The notes under the pieces: model-generated
The model's input: the letters and a program-made list of their open reading frames with translations, nothing else
Told to the model about the DNA's origin: nothing
Databases searched by the model: none
Program-made: the position numbers and the translations under genes
Shown here: piece by piece, positions 17,230-24,642 of the stretch
Layout: each line of letters begins with the position of its first letter
How positions within the stretch are numbered: position 1 is the first letter of the stretch
Source: a virus
Virus record (IMG/VR): IMGVR_UViG_3300035180_002231
Location: 1 to 33,184 of that record
Strand: one strand, 5' to 3'
DNA length: 33,184 nucleotides

Positions 17230-17766
17230 ATGGCAAAGTACCTCCAGCTCGAGAAGCTAAAGACCGATCTATCCGGCACCACCACGATGATCATCAACCA
17301 AGATGACATCTTGCTGATTGATGATCAGCCGCTGCAAAACAAGGTCACGCAAGCTATCGAAGTAACACGACGTGTTACTCTTGTCGGCTACCCATCCTAC
17401 ACGTTGTACACGCGAACTTCGCTCGCGGCCTTTGAAGCTCAGCTAGGCACCATTGACTTTACAGGTGGACCTGGGGTTGGCTCGTCATGTTCAGTTCCTG
17501 GCGTGCTCGATGTTGTCAACATCGCTACCACCTTTCCGACTGTCAAGCTGCTACGTGTCAAGAACCGCACACTAGTAACCACAGAGGCTCACATCGTCAA
17601 CCTAAACTACCTCTACTTTGCTGAAGAGGTGCCGTTTCTTGACGAAGAGACAAACACGCAGGTTAATGCGTACATGATCGCGCTAAAGGGCAATCCTTAT
17701 GAGCGATTTCTCGCAAAGATCACATTAGCAGAGCTACAAGCGGTGCTCGACCCGACTATGATTTAA
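17230..17766 (+). CDS. Hypothetical protein, 178 aa
   Basis: The ATG at 17230 is preceded by AAGG and a CTAAATAA stretch. The sequence is beta-rich with no charged clusters, Thr-rich, and contains a Gly/Ser loop (GGPGVGSSCS). It could be structural. No family is recognised. Confidence 0.6.
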   Translation: MAKYLQLEKLKTDLSGTTTMIINQDDILLIDDQPLQNKVTQAIEVTRRVTLVGYPSYTLYTRTSLAAFEAQLGTIDFTGGPGVGSSCSVPGVLDVVNIATTFPTVKLLRVKNRTLVTTEAHIVNLNYLYFAEEVPFLDEETNTQVNAYMIALKGNPYERFLAKITLAELQAVLDPTMI

Positions 17767-17792
17767 AGGTATCTAAGCTTTCTGTGTCGGTA

Positions 17793-17798
17793 TACAAT
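17793..17798 (+). promoter_or_regulatory. -10 box TACAAT placed for a leaderless mRNA
   Basis: TACAAT ends 7 bases before the ATG at 17806, with no Shine-Dalgarno. The -35 region is poor (no TTTACA), so this call rests on the -10 box and the analogy with 14107-14136 and 29556-29585. Confidence 0.35.
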
Positions 17799-17805
17799 TC
17801 TTTAT

Positions 17806-18363
17806 ATGAAGAAGCTCAATTTTACACTGATCGCGCAACAGCTCACTGAGCTTGCCAAGTACAACCCGCTCATGATCGTCTTGATCGGCGCGCCAGGCTC
17901 TGGGAAGAGCACGTTCATCAAGCGCTTGAGCGAGTCGCTCAAGCTTGTTATCGGCTCGACCGATAACCAAATTGATGCATATGCGGCAGAGCGTGGTCTG
18001 AATTATTCCGAAGCATTCAAAGAGATCAACTTCAAGATGCTGAAACGGCAGATGGAGGCTGACATCCTGGGCGCCGTGAGCAAGGGTGAGCACGTCATCG
18101 TGGATCAGACCAACATGCACCGCAAGTCCCGCAAGGACAAGCTTGCCATGGCAACGTCATCCTATGTGAAGGTTGCCATCGTGTTCGAGGTTGCTGAGAA
18201 GGCGTTGTTCGAGCGATTGGCAAAGCGTGAAGCCGAAATCGGCAAGCACATCCCGCATGTCGCCGTCTACAGTATGCTCAAGAACTACGAGGCGCCGTCA
18301 CGTGACGAAGGCTTTGACCATTGCTTGGAGATAGAGCAAGACTCGAACTTTCGCCCACTTTGA
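17806..18363 (+). CDS. Polynucleotide kinase-like P-loop kinase, 185 aa
   Basis: Walker A GAPGSGKST lies at residues ~28-36. DQTNMHRKSRKDKL near 105 matches the (D)TNxxxxxR motif of T4 Pnk-type kinases, and a VFEVAEKALFERLAKRE lid helix follows. It should 5'-phosphorylate RNA or DNA ends. It is kinase-only: there is no room for the 3'-phosphatase domain of T4 Pnk. With the Rnl1-type ligase at 31570 it could form the end-healing and sealing pair that repairs host-cleaved tRNAs. A small-molecule kinase of the same AAA_33 group is the alternative. Confidence 0.75.
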   Translation: MKKLNFTLIAQQLTELAKYNPLMIVLIGAPGSGKSTFIKRLSESLKLVIGSTDNQIDAYAAERGLNYSEAFKEINFKMLKRQMEADILGAVSKGEHVIVDQTNMHRKSRKDKLAMATSSYVKVAIVFEVAEKALFERLAKREAEIGKHIPHVAVYSMLKNYEAPSRDEGFDHCLEIEQDSNFRPL

Positions 18364-19103
18364 AGCAACTTCTCCGTCAACAGCTGCTCGAACGCGTCAA
18401 GCACGATAACGCGCCGCTTAGGGCGATCAAGCCTAGATTAGAAGACAGCGACCTCGTTGCAACGGTCACCAACTTCACAGCTGAGTTCCCGGCGTTTAGC
18501 AAGAAGCTCTTCAACATCTCGGGTCAGGTTGACGGCTTTGGTCATGGTATCGGTCGAGGTGAGCTGCTTGTATACTTCATCTATGATGACGTGACTCTTG
18601 GAGCAAGCACCAGCAGCATCGACGTACACGTCAGCGGTATTCCCTACGTTGAAGTCAAGTGCGCTCGTAAACGTGCGGACCTCTGGACCGACTTCAGGCT
18701 TGGCACAGACGAGTGGACTGCATCTCACCATCTCCTTGGCCACGTTGTTCAGCAAGTCATTCGCTTGGACTCCAAAGACAAGCTGATTGCTCCCGAGAAC
18801 TTAGGCAACATCCCAAAGTCGATGCTTGACGAGGTTCGGCGCTTAACTCCCAAGTCGATGAAAGCGGCTGAGGATGCCTACTACTCGAAGCTGTTTAGCG
18901 GACGTATAGGGAGCAAGAGATTCCTCTTCTTTGACAGCACTACACGGCTGCCTATATACTATGGCAAGCTGCACCCAGAGCAGCTCTTCTTGGAACGCTT
19001 CTCAGCGGGGCAAGCAAAGCTGCTTTTTGACCCAACAGCAAGTTTACATAGATCAAGCGATGATGATATAATCTCGCTACCACTAGAAAGCAATAACATA
19101 TGA
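18360..19103 (+). CDS. Hypothetical protein, possible PD-(D/E)XK nuclease, 247 aa
   Basis: A TTG start overlaps the kinase stop (TTGA), and no better start follows for some distance. A central stretch SSIDVHVSGIPYVEVKCARK has the D-x(n)-E-x-K layout of PD-(D/E)XK nucleases, and DFRLGTDEW follows. This is only a pattern match; no family is recognised. The promoter for the next gene lies inside its 3' end. Confidence 0.55.
   Translation: MKQLLRQQLLERVKHDNAPLRAIKPRLEDSDLVATVTNFTAEFPAFSKKLFNISGQVDGFGHGIGRGELLVYFIYDDVTLGASTSSIDVHVSGIPYVEVKCARKRADLWTDFRLGTDEWTASHHLLGHVVQQVIRLDSKDKLIAPENLGNIPKSMLDEVRRLTPKSMKAAEDAYYSKLFSGRIGSKRFLFFDSTTRLPIYYGKLHPEQLFLERFSAGQAKLLFDPTASLHRSSDDDIISLPLESNNI
19043..19072 (+). 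promoter_or_regulatory. Promoter TTTACA-N18-TATAAT
   Basis: This is the best match to the repeated promoter motif of the window. It lies inside the end of the upstream gene, 27 bases before the ATG at 19100. Confidence 0.6.
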
Positions 19104-19603
19104 GCAACGACCTTCGCCTATATACCTTTGTGAATATGTATCTTTCAAGCATTCAACAGGGTATCCAGTCAGCGCACGTCGCGACAGATCTCAGTTCTAA
19201 GTATCGGCGCGCTCGCTCCAAAGCCTCGCTGCTCCTTCAACAGTGGGAGGATGAAGGCAAGACGATGATCGTGCTGAACGGCGGCATGGCAGTTGACGTA
19301 CGTAACTCATACTACGAGTACCGTGATGCTGCTATGAATTTCCCCAAGCAAAACATCTACCCGTTTACGTTCTTCTACGAAGAGGTAGGCGCAATCCATG
19401 AGTCAAGGTCAGCGATGACCGCCTGGGGCATCGTGCTACCCCCTGAGGTCTACAACGCAAAGCCGGTTGAAATGTTCCCGGCGCGTACAGGCTTCTCGAC
19501 CGTACCTCAAGCTTCAATCACTGATGGAGACCCGATCTGGGAAGCCGGCAGCATCGAGCATGTGATCTGCACCATCTTGCAAGGCAAGTCACTCGCGAGG
19601 TAA
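19100..19603 (+). CDS. Hypothetical protein, 167 aa
   Basis: It starts in an ATGA overlap. The segment YLSSIQQGIQSAHVATDLSS resembles the QxGxQxxHA helix of peptidyl-tRNA hydrolase 2-like folds, and a MIVLNGG strand follows, but the similarity is short. It has its own promoter. The function is uncertain. Confidence 0.6.
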   Translation: MSNDLRLYTFVNMYLSSIQQGIQSAHVATDLSSKYRRARSKASLLLQQWEDEGKTMIVLNGGMAVDVRNSYYEYRDAAMNFPKQNIYPFTFFYEEVGAIHESRSAMTAWGIVLPPEVYNAKPVEMFPARTGFSTVPQASITDGDPIWEAGSIEHVICTILQGKSLAR

Positions 19604-19609
19604 CTCGTC

Positions 19610-19681
19610 ATGGAAATGAAAGTTCAGTTTAACTATGTCTCGTTTTGGCACAACGAGCAAACTCAACAGCTTAGGCTCTAA
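19610..19681 (+). CDS. Possible 23-aa micropeptide
   Basis: This short frame sits in the 157-base gap between genes (MEMKVQFNYVSFWHNEQ and so on). It has no clear ribosome site, and coding status is doubtful. Confidence 0.2.
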   Translation: MEMKVQFNYVSFWHNEQTQQLRL

Positions 19682-19701
19682 ACGTGGGACTGATAACTTC
19701 T

Positions 19702-19764
19702 ATGACAGCCGAGCTTGACAGAGAGTCGCTTAACTTCTGCACGGTCACAGGTGGCTTTGAATGA
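19702..19764 (+). CDS. Possible 20-aa micropeptide
   Basis: A 20-codon frame ends in an ATGA overlap with the gene at 19761, a pattern typical of coupled genes here, but it is very short and has no clear ribosome site. It could be a leader or a gene relic. Confidence 0.2.
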   Translation: MTAELDRESLNFCTVTGGFE

Positions 19765-20393
19765 GCGAGGCGTTTGCGCCCGCAAAGCTGAGCCTCCTCA
19801 CAGGCTTCGCTCAGCTGTACAGGTCATTCAAGCCTGTGTCGTTTGACTTTAACCTACCTGCTGTTGAGTATGACGCTTGCGCCGCATTTTGCCGTCACAA
19901 GTGGGAGTTTACTCGCACGCCAATCACCGTCACTTATGAAGGCTTCTTAGCTAGGCATCTCGCTAGCAAGAAGGCTGACTACCTCCTAGCCAAGCATGCC
20001 CAGCAGCAAGGGTTCATGATCGAGCTCAATGACGAGCTCAAGACCGATGTTGTGGGCTATGACTTCGTAGTGACCGTTCCCAGCCTCGGCGCACTGCCTA
20101 ACCGAGTTCGCTTTGAGACCAAGCGCATGAACCAGGCTCGAGACGCTACTATCGTCTTCAAGACGCCGTTTATCAAGACTCATTCATGCACAAACTGGCG
20201 TGACTATGACCTGCTGCTCGCTTGGCACATTGACTCTGGACTTTTCAAGCCTTGGGCACTTATTATCAACCAGCTAATGTCATCGCCAATCTACACAGTA
20301 GCCTGGAAGCCCAACAAAGGCTCAGAAGGCGGCTCTCACTTAAACCTTGCAACTTTACCTGCACCATATAATGCGGGAGCAATCATCTTGTGA
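19761..20393 (+). CDS. Hypothetical protein, possible PD-(D/E)XK nuclease fold, 210 aa
   Basis: A helical N-terminal half is followed by DVVGYDFVVTVPS and RVRFETKRMNQARD, again a D-x(n)-E-x-K arrangement, and a YDLLLAWHID segment resembling the later conserved helix of restriction-like folds. It could be a nuclease or an inactive relative. The family is not recognised. It is the last gene before the 0.9-kb stretch without an intact ORF. Confidence 0.55.
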   Translation: MSEAFAPAKLSLLTGFAQLYRSFKPVSFDFNLPAVEYDACAAFCRHKWEFTRTPITVTYEGFLARHLASKKADYLLAKHAQQQGFMIELNDELKTDVVGYDFVVTVPSLGALPNRVRFETKRMNQARDATIVFKTPFIKTHSCTNWRDYDLLLAWHIDSGLFKPWALIINQLMSSPIYTVAWKPNKGSEGGSHLNLATLPAPYNAGAIIL

Positions 20394-20423
20394 TAAAATT
20401 TTTTCATAACGTTCATAATTTCC

Positions 20424-20800
20424 AGTCGGCCCGCAGCGCCGTTGAGTTGATTACCTCGCACGAGTGGTAGAACTGCAGGAAAGCCAGTGTGAAGGCTGAG
20501 GCACCCTTCATCTCGTAAGGGATAGATGTGTCTTTCCCTCTGTCAAGCCCGGGGACTAAAAGCGTGCAGGCGCTTAGATAAACAGCAACGTCAAAGCCAT
20601 CATGAAATAGCGGTAAAGTTCCGCTGCTGATAACTCGCTGCGAGGCATGGGGTGGTGCCCATGACCAACCGTAGCACCTGCTTAAGAGGATCATCAAAGC
20701 TCCCTCTTAAGGTGTGATTCATGTGCCAGCTGACATGGTTTTCAACATCACACTCGCTCACCAGCAAACTGCTCTATGCATATGGTGAGACCTGGGCTTG
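20424..20800 (+). ncRNA. Candidate novel structured RNA
   Basis: This ORF-poor stretch is dense in perfect inverted repeats: AGCC/GGCT (20482/20494), CCCTT/AAGGG (20504/20517), AAGCG/CGCTT (20560/20571), AGCGG/CCGCT (20609/20621), CATGGG/CCCATG (20646/20658), CTTAAGAGG/CCTCTTAAG (20681/20703), GTGTGAT/ATCACAC (20712/20747) enclosing CATGT/ACATG, and CTCACC/GGTGAG (20757/20784) enclosing AGCA/TGCT. Two long-range helices, CCTCGCA/TGCGAGG (20454/20639) and CAAGCCCGG/CTGGGCTTG (20544/20792), interlock as a pseudoknot. The second contains a G-T pair that works only if the + strand is transcribed. No known class was matched: no group I P7 pair, group II domain V, tRNA or tmRNA ends. Confidence 0.45.
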
Positions 20801-20813
20801 TCAAGCTTAAAAT

Positions 20814-21246
20814 TTAGTACGGGCCAGCACTAATCTTCGCTTTATGCTCATCTGAACAAGCAAACCCGACTCTTATACGACGGCTGCGTTGCGCTTCAGA
20901 GATTCTGCGTCGATGCTCATCTGAAATTGGCTTTCGTGGTATGTGAGAATTTGCTTTGCTAACTCTAGCTCTATCCATAGCATAGATCTTGCGGCTTAGA
21001 GCACCTTTACACCCTTTGCTCATAAGTACTACCGCGTACGCTAGTGATGGAACCGGATAAATTCTGCACAGTAGTCGATGCGCAAAGAGATGTTCTTCTG
21101 GTAGTAGCTTCACGAGATTAGACTTTACGTCTTCGCCACCTACGCATTTGGGAATTATGTGATGTTTCTCAATGTAAGTTTAATCTCGGAAGCGTTCTAG
21201 CAAGAGCTCTTGCTACTAAAGCTTCATAGTGGCGCTTGTAGTTCAT
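20814..21246 (-). pseudogene. Frameshifted HNH homing endonuclease with NUMOD3 repeats
   Basis: On the minus strand, an ATG at 21246 opens a frame (MNYKRHYEALVARAL) that stops at 21169-21171. The continuation is in another frame: IEKHHIIPKCVGGED, then LVKLLPEEHLFAHRLL, with the HH, Asn and His of the HNH motif. Two NUMOD3-type repeats follow (ISDEHRRRISEAQ and CSDEHKAKIS). A frameshift near 21172-21185 separates the halves, and the C-terminus is short. The order matches phage HNH homing enzymes, so this is a decayed selfish element beside the candidate structured RNA. Confidence 0.75.
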
Positions 21247-21262
21247 GACTTTATTTAGCCAG

Positions 21263-21291
21263 TTTACAAAGGCAAGGTTTTGATGTATGAT
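21263..21291 (+). promoter_or_regulatory. Promoter TTTACA-N17-TATGAT
   Basis: It fits the repeated promoter motif and lies 25 bases before the ATG at 21317, in the gap after the homing-endonuclease relic. Confidence 0.5.
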
Positions 21292-21316
21292 TTAACCATC
21301 AATATCGAGAAACATT

Positions 21317-21793
21317 ATGACCATCAAGAGCGATATGCAACAGGTTCTTGAAAGCCACATCGGCATTCCGCTTGAATTCACCGACGGCACTACGATCGAA
21401 GCGAGCTCAAGTGGTACGGGGTCACCGTTGATAACTCTTAAGGAGACTGACATGAGCTTCGACACCATGGCACCGATGACTGAACTTGAAGAGCTCGAGA
21501 GCCTCTACTGCGAGATGCACAAAGATGTGCACGGCGTGAAGGCTCGTTGGTATCACGCTGAATCGGTTGAGAAGGCTCGCGAGGTCCTCGCACATCTCGA
21601 AGAGGCATTGAAGATCCAGCTTGACCATGACAAGCAAGCGCAACAGCTTGCTATCGCTGCATTTCAGGAGCTCGTCAAGAGTTACGGGTTTGAGAACGCC
21701 AAGTGTTGGCAACATCAAGCATACGGCACACAAGGTGACGATGAGTTTTTGTGTTACCGGCTCGGCCTCCCTTACGGTTACTTTGTAAAGTAA
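21317..21793 (+). CDS. Conserved phage-type protein, 158 aa (or 113 aa from an internal start)
   Basis: The first ATG follows the promoter by ~25 bases but has a weak ribosome site. An in-frame ATG at 21452 has AAGGAG 6 bases upstream and begins MSFDTMAPMTELEELESLY, so a shorter product is likely made instead or as well. The segment KDVHGVKARW resembles a small conserved protein found in many tailed phages. The function is unknown. Confidence 0.7.
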   Translation: MTIKSDMQQVLESHIGIPLEFTDGTTIEASSSGTGSPLITLKETDMSFDTMAPMTELEELESLYCEMHKDVHGVKARWYHAESVEKAREVLAHLEEALKIQLDHDKQAQQLAIAAFQELVKSYGFENAKCWQHQAYGTQGDDEFLCYRLGLPYGYFVK

Positions 21794-21798
21794 CAATC

Positions 21799-21951
21799 AT
21801 GATCTATTTGAATAAAATCCCTGTCATCATGGGCTCAGCCGTTTCTATGAGCTCAAAGACCTCCATGAGCCTTGTTGACTGGCTGTTTGTCATCGTCGGC
21901 GTCATGTTCATCGTCGGCTTCTTATACGCTATCTACAAGGTGCTGAAATGA
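21799..21951 (+). CDS. Small single-pass membrane protein, 50 aa
   Basis: The ATG at 21799 lies 5 bases after the previous stop. A hydrophobic helix (DWLFVIVGVMFIVGFLYAIY) occupies the C-terminal half, with Lys at the end, consistent with an inner-membrane peptide. The function is unknown. An 11-codon frame overlaps its stop (ATGA) and is probably not meaningful. Confidence 0.55.
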   Translation: MIYLNKIPVIMGSAVSMSSKTSMSLVDWLFVIVGVMFIVGFLYAIYKVLK

Positions 21952-22016
21952 GCAAGCCTGGTACAAGCAGTGGAACAGAATGATAGGCGATAGCAAGACG
22001 CCGCTTGGAGCAAAGC

Positions 22017-22232
22017 ATGAGCATCATTGTGTATTGGCTTTGCGTTGATGATCGCCCGCACTCTGCGGCATACAGCGACAAAGAGCTTGTCAAGGCGCTT
22101 GACTTTGTCAAGATCCTGCGTGAAGATGGCATGCGACACGTGTGCATCAGCTCTGAGCTCGAATGCTTTGTGGGTAAACCTGGCGTTGATGTGACCGGCG
22201 CTGACTATGATTGGAAGAAGAGGCATGTATGA
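22017..22232 (+). CDS. Conserved phage-type protein, 71 aa
   Basis: GGAG lies 7 bases before the ATG at 22017. The product has an alternating strand/helix pattern (IIVYWLCVDDRP, KELVKALDFVKILREDGMRH, VCISSE) and ends with YDWKKRHV, a C-terminus seen in small proteins of several phages. The function is not known. Confidence 0.65.
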   Translation: MSIIVYWLCVDDRPHSAAYSDKELVKALDFVKILREDGMRHVCISSELECFVGKPGVDVTGADYDWKKRHV

Positions 22233-22314
22233 ATTTCCTCAAGCGGACAAGGCACTCATTCTGTTCGAGTACGAGTTTAGAATAAATCTACCGCAAAGAT
22301 ACATTTGGAGCTAA
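22225..22314 (+). CDS. Small protein, 29 aa
   Basis: The ATG at 22225 overlaps the end of the previous gene by 8 bases. The stop lies directly before the next ATG. The residues look protein-like (MYEFPQADKALILFEYEF), and the spacing fits the coupled-gene pattern of the region. It is short, so confidence is limited. Confidence 0.4.
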   Translation: MYEFPQADKALILFEYEFRINLPQRYIWS

Positions 22315-22315
22315 C

Positions 22316-22534
22316 ATGACCGACAAGCTGTGGCATGGCAAGAAACCGGTGCTGTGTGATCTTTGTGGCATGCACGTAGAAGGCAAGTTCTATGACGCTC
22401 GGTCTCGCTTGGGTCCGTGGGCATGTATGTGTGTCACATGCAACACGGTCTACGGCGTAGGCAAGCTTGGGCCAGATTGCGGTCAAGAGTACACGCAACG
22501 TGCTGATGGTGAATTTGTAAAAACCGACGGATGA
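22316..22534 (+). CDS. Zinc-ribbon-like phage protein, 72 aa
   Basis: GGAG precedes the ATG by 6 bases. CDLCG and CMCVTC provide the paired cysteines of a zinc ribbon, separated by EGKFYDARSRLGPWA. The C-terminus has a G/C/Y-rich tail. Similar proteins are common in phages and their function is not established. Confidence 0.7.
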   Translation: MTDKLWHGKKPVLCDLCGMHVEGKFYDARSRLGPWACMCVTCNTVYGVGKLGPDCGQEYTQRADGEFVKTDG

Positions 22535-22615
22535 TCGCTTTGATTTTGTCCATATATATTAGCTTACCTTGTAAAGAGTATTAAGCGTGCATATCATGGG
22601 CATGCCAGCTTAGAT

Positions 22616-22844
22616 TCATTGAGCTTTTTGCTCGTTTATGACTTTGCTATAATAAACTTTTAAGTTGATTATAGAGTATGATGGCGCTGCTCACAGAGAC
22701 GATGTAAGTCTTGACGCTGATAAAGAGCGAGTCGCTAATCTTAAAGGTTATACGGTGCTTAAAAAACCTACGAAGAAACGATACGAAAGCTTAAGCATGT
22801 ATTTAAATTCACAAAAGTTTGGGAAACAGTATGAGCGTGCTTAA
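22616..22844 (+). pseudogene. Vsr-like / PD-(D/E)XK homing nuclease fragment with a one-base frameshift
   Basis: One frame reads VYDFAIINF and stops at 22661-22663. The next frame continues KLIIEYDGAAHRDD, then DADKERVANLKGYTVLKK. Removing one T from the TTTT at 22658-22661 joins them into DFAIINFKLIIEYDGAAHR, the D...E-x-DG-x-H core of Vsr-like homing nucleases. The fragment runs 14 bases into the topoisomerase gene and has no usable start. The rest of the 22535-22830 gap holds a TATAAT (22648) and a GAGC/GCTC hairpin, with no other gene. Confidence 0.6.
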
Positions 22845-24642
22845 GTATAAAAAATTGACAGATACAGAGCATGTACTACTTAGACCAGGTATGTACATAG
22901 GCTCAATCAAGCCGCATACAGCAAAAGTCTACATTATTGAAAATGATGTAGCCAAGTCAGAAGTTGTAACTTGGAATCCTGGCTTTGTTAAGCTGTTCGA
23001 TGAAGTTATTTCAAATTCCGTTGACCATTCAAATCGTCAAGAAGGTAAACATCTCGATACGATTAAGGTTGACATTGATCGTCAAGCAGGAACAATTTCT
23101 GTTTTTGATAATGGGGGTATACCTGTTCAGATTCACCCTGAACATAAAGAATATGTCCCAACGATGATCTTTGGAAGCTTACGATCAGGTTCAAACTTCG
23201 ATGAATCTGAAGATCACGCGGTCACAGGACAGAACGGCCTTGGCGCGAGCCTCACAAATTGTTTCAGCACGAAGTTTGTGATCGAGACGTGTGACGGTAA
23301 GAGCACCTTCAAGCAGACATTCACCAACAACATGATGGAGAAGACGAAGCCATCCATCATGGAGATGGATGAGCCTGGCTACACTCGGATTACCTACACG
23401 CCTGACTACGCTCACTTGGGCACGACTCTCGATGAGAACTATTCGAAGCTGGTCAAGCGGTGCTATGACATCGCAGGCTGCAACCCACAGCTGAAGATCT
23501 ATCTCAACGGCAAGCGCATCCGCATCGACTCGTTCAAGGACTATGTTAAGCTGTACACGGCCGAGTTTGAGATTGACGAGACGCCTGACTGGCAGGTTGC
23601 CGTTACAGCGAGCGATGAGGGTTTCAAGCATGTGAGCTTTGTCAACTCAACTGAGACGGTGCAAGGTGGCAGTCACATCGACTATGTCACCGAGCAGATC
23701 GTTGACAAGCTTCGTGAGTTCTTCAAGTCAAAGCACAAGGTTGACATCAAGCCGGCTGAGATCAAGCAGCACATGCGCTTGTTCATCAATGCGCGGATCA
23801 TCAAGCCTAGGTATGACTCCCAGACCAAGGAGAACCTAATCACCGAGCCGAAGGAGTACAAAACCTCCTACAAGGTTTCGGAGAAGTTGATCACAAAGCT
23901 GCTGAAGTCGTCCATCATCGAGCGTGTGCTGATCTGGGTCGAAGCAAAGGCTCGCGCCAAGGAGCTCGAGGAACTCAGGGCGAAGAACAAGGACCTTGAC
24001 AAGGTCAACCCGAAGCGGATTCTCAAGCTCGAGGACGCAGGTCTCGCTGGGAAGAAGCCGGCTGAATGCTACCTCTTCATCGCAGAGGGCGATTGCATCG
24101 AAGATCAAACCTTAGTAAGAACAATTCACGACAGCGTTCTTAAGGACGTGCCTGCTGGCGAGCTGCATGTAGGTGATCTTGTACTAACTCACAAAAATAG
24201 GTATAAGCCTATTACAAACATTGCATATGCTGTTAAGCAGCTCTTAGAGATTAAGCTTGATAATAATACTATGATTAGATGTTCACCGGAACACAAGCTG
24301 CTTACGTATGATGGAATTGAGCTGACTTGGAAGCCTGCTAGCAGCTTAGCACTTGGTGATAATGTGGTTAGGTCTACATTGCTTGACGCATTTCACGTAG
24401 CTGTTATTAAGGTGGCTTCTCGCGATGATAAAATCTTTACGCGTTTAATTGAGCTTGATATTGGGTTTGATCCGATCATGTCTTCAGCGAGCCATACTTT
24501 TTATTGTCTAGATATGCATGATCTAGAATATAAAATGGTTAGCGCAGCTCGATTACATCCTGGCAGGCATCTTATAGTCTTCCGTTATAAATATGACTGT
24601 TCTTCAGGGAAGAGTCATGAAGTGGAAAATTGCAGAGACTAG
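22831..24642 (+). CDS. DNA topoisomerase II large subunit, N-terminal part fused to split-intein N-half
   Basis: Residues 1-421 are a type IIA topoisomerase ATPase, transducer and TOPRIM start: RPGMYIGS, the ATP-site Glu/Asn in DEVISNSVDH, DNGGIPV, and TGQNGLGAS. The extein stops exactly after YLFIAEGD, the first acidic motif of TOPRIM. Cys422 (TGC 24094) then begins an intein N-part: CIEDQTLV, a GELHVGDLVL block and the block-B CSPEHKLLT. About 90 further residues follow before the stop. I prefer ATG 22831 to a TTG at 22819. The first ~385 bases are AT-rich, then the composition shifts near 23215. The partner is the gene at 25656. The assembled protein (421+218 residues) matches fused T4 gp39 plus gp60. 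Confidence 0.9.
   Translation: MSVLKYKKLTDTEHVLLRPGMYIGSIKPHTAKVYIIENDVAKSEVVTWNPGFVKLFDEVISNSVDHSNRQEGKHLDTIKVDIDRQAGTISVFDNGGIPVQIHPEHKEYVPTMIFGSLRSGSNFDESEDHAVTGQNGLGASLTNCFSTKFVIETCDGKSTFKQTFTNNMMEKTKPSIMEMDEPGYTRITYTPDYAHLGTTLDENYSKLVKRCYDIAGCNPQLKIYLNGKRIRIDSFKDYVKLYTAEFEIDETPDWQVAVTASDEGFKHVSFVNSTETVQGGSHIDYVTEQIVDKLREFFKSKHKVDIKPAEIKQHMRLFINARIIKPRYDSQTKENLITEPKEYKTSYKVSEKLITKLLKSSIIERVLIWVEAKARAKELEELRAKNKDLDKVNPKRILKLEDAGLAGKKPAECYLFIAEGDCIEDQTLVRTIHDSVLKDVPAGELHVGDLVLTHKNRYKPITNIAYAVKQLLEIKLDNNTMIRCSPEHKLLTYDGIELTWKPASSLALGDNVVRSTLLDAFHVAVIKVASRDDKIFTRLIELDIGFDPIMSSASHTFYCLDMHDLEYKMVSAARLHPGRHLIVFRYKYDCSSGKSHEVENCRD

Noticed and set aside
20413-20697. A 94-codon open frame on the minus strand
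   Set aside because: It coincides with the hairpin-rich stretch, has few charged residues, and shows no ribosome site or motif. A structured RNA explains the sequence better.
20424-20800. tmRNA or tRNA-like gene
   Set aside because: There is no acceptor stem, no GGTTCGA T-loop and no CCA end. A GGTAGAAC stretch resembling a D-loop has no partner arms.
20424-21246. Group I intron with an internal homing endonuclease
   Set aside because: No GACTA/TAGTC-type P7 pair was found on either strand, no split gene flanks it, and the endonuclease runs against the RNA strand. A divergent intron cannot be excluded.
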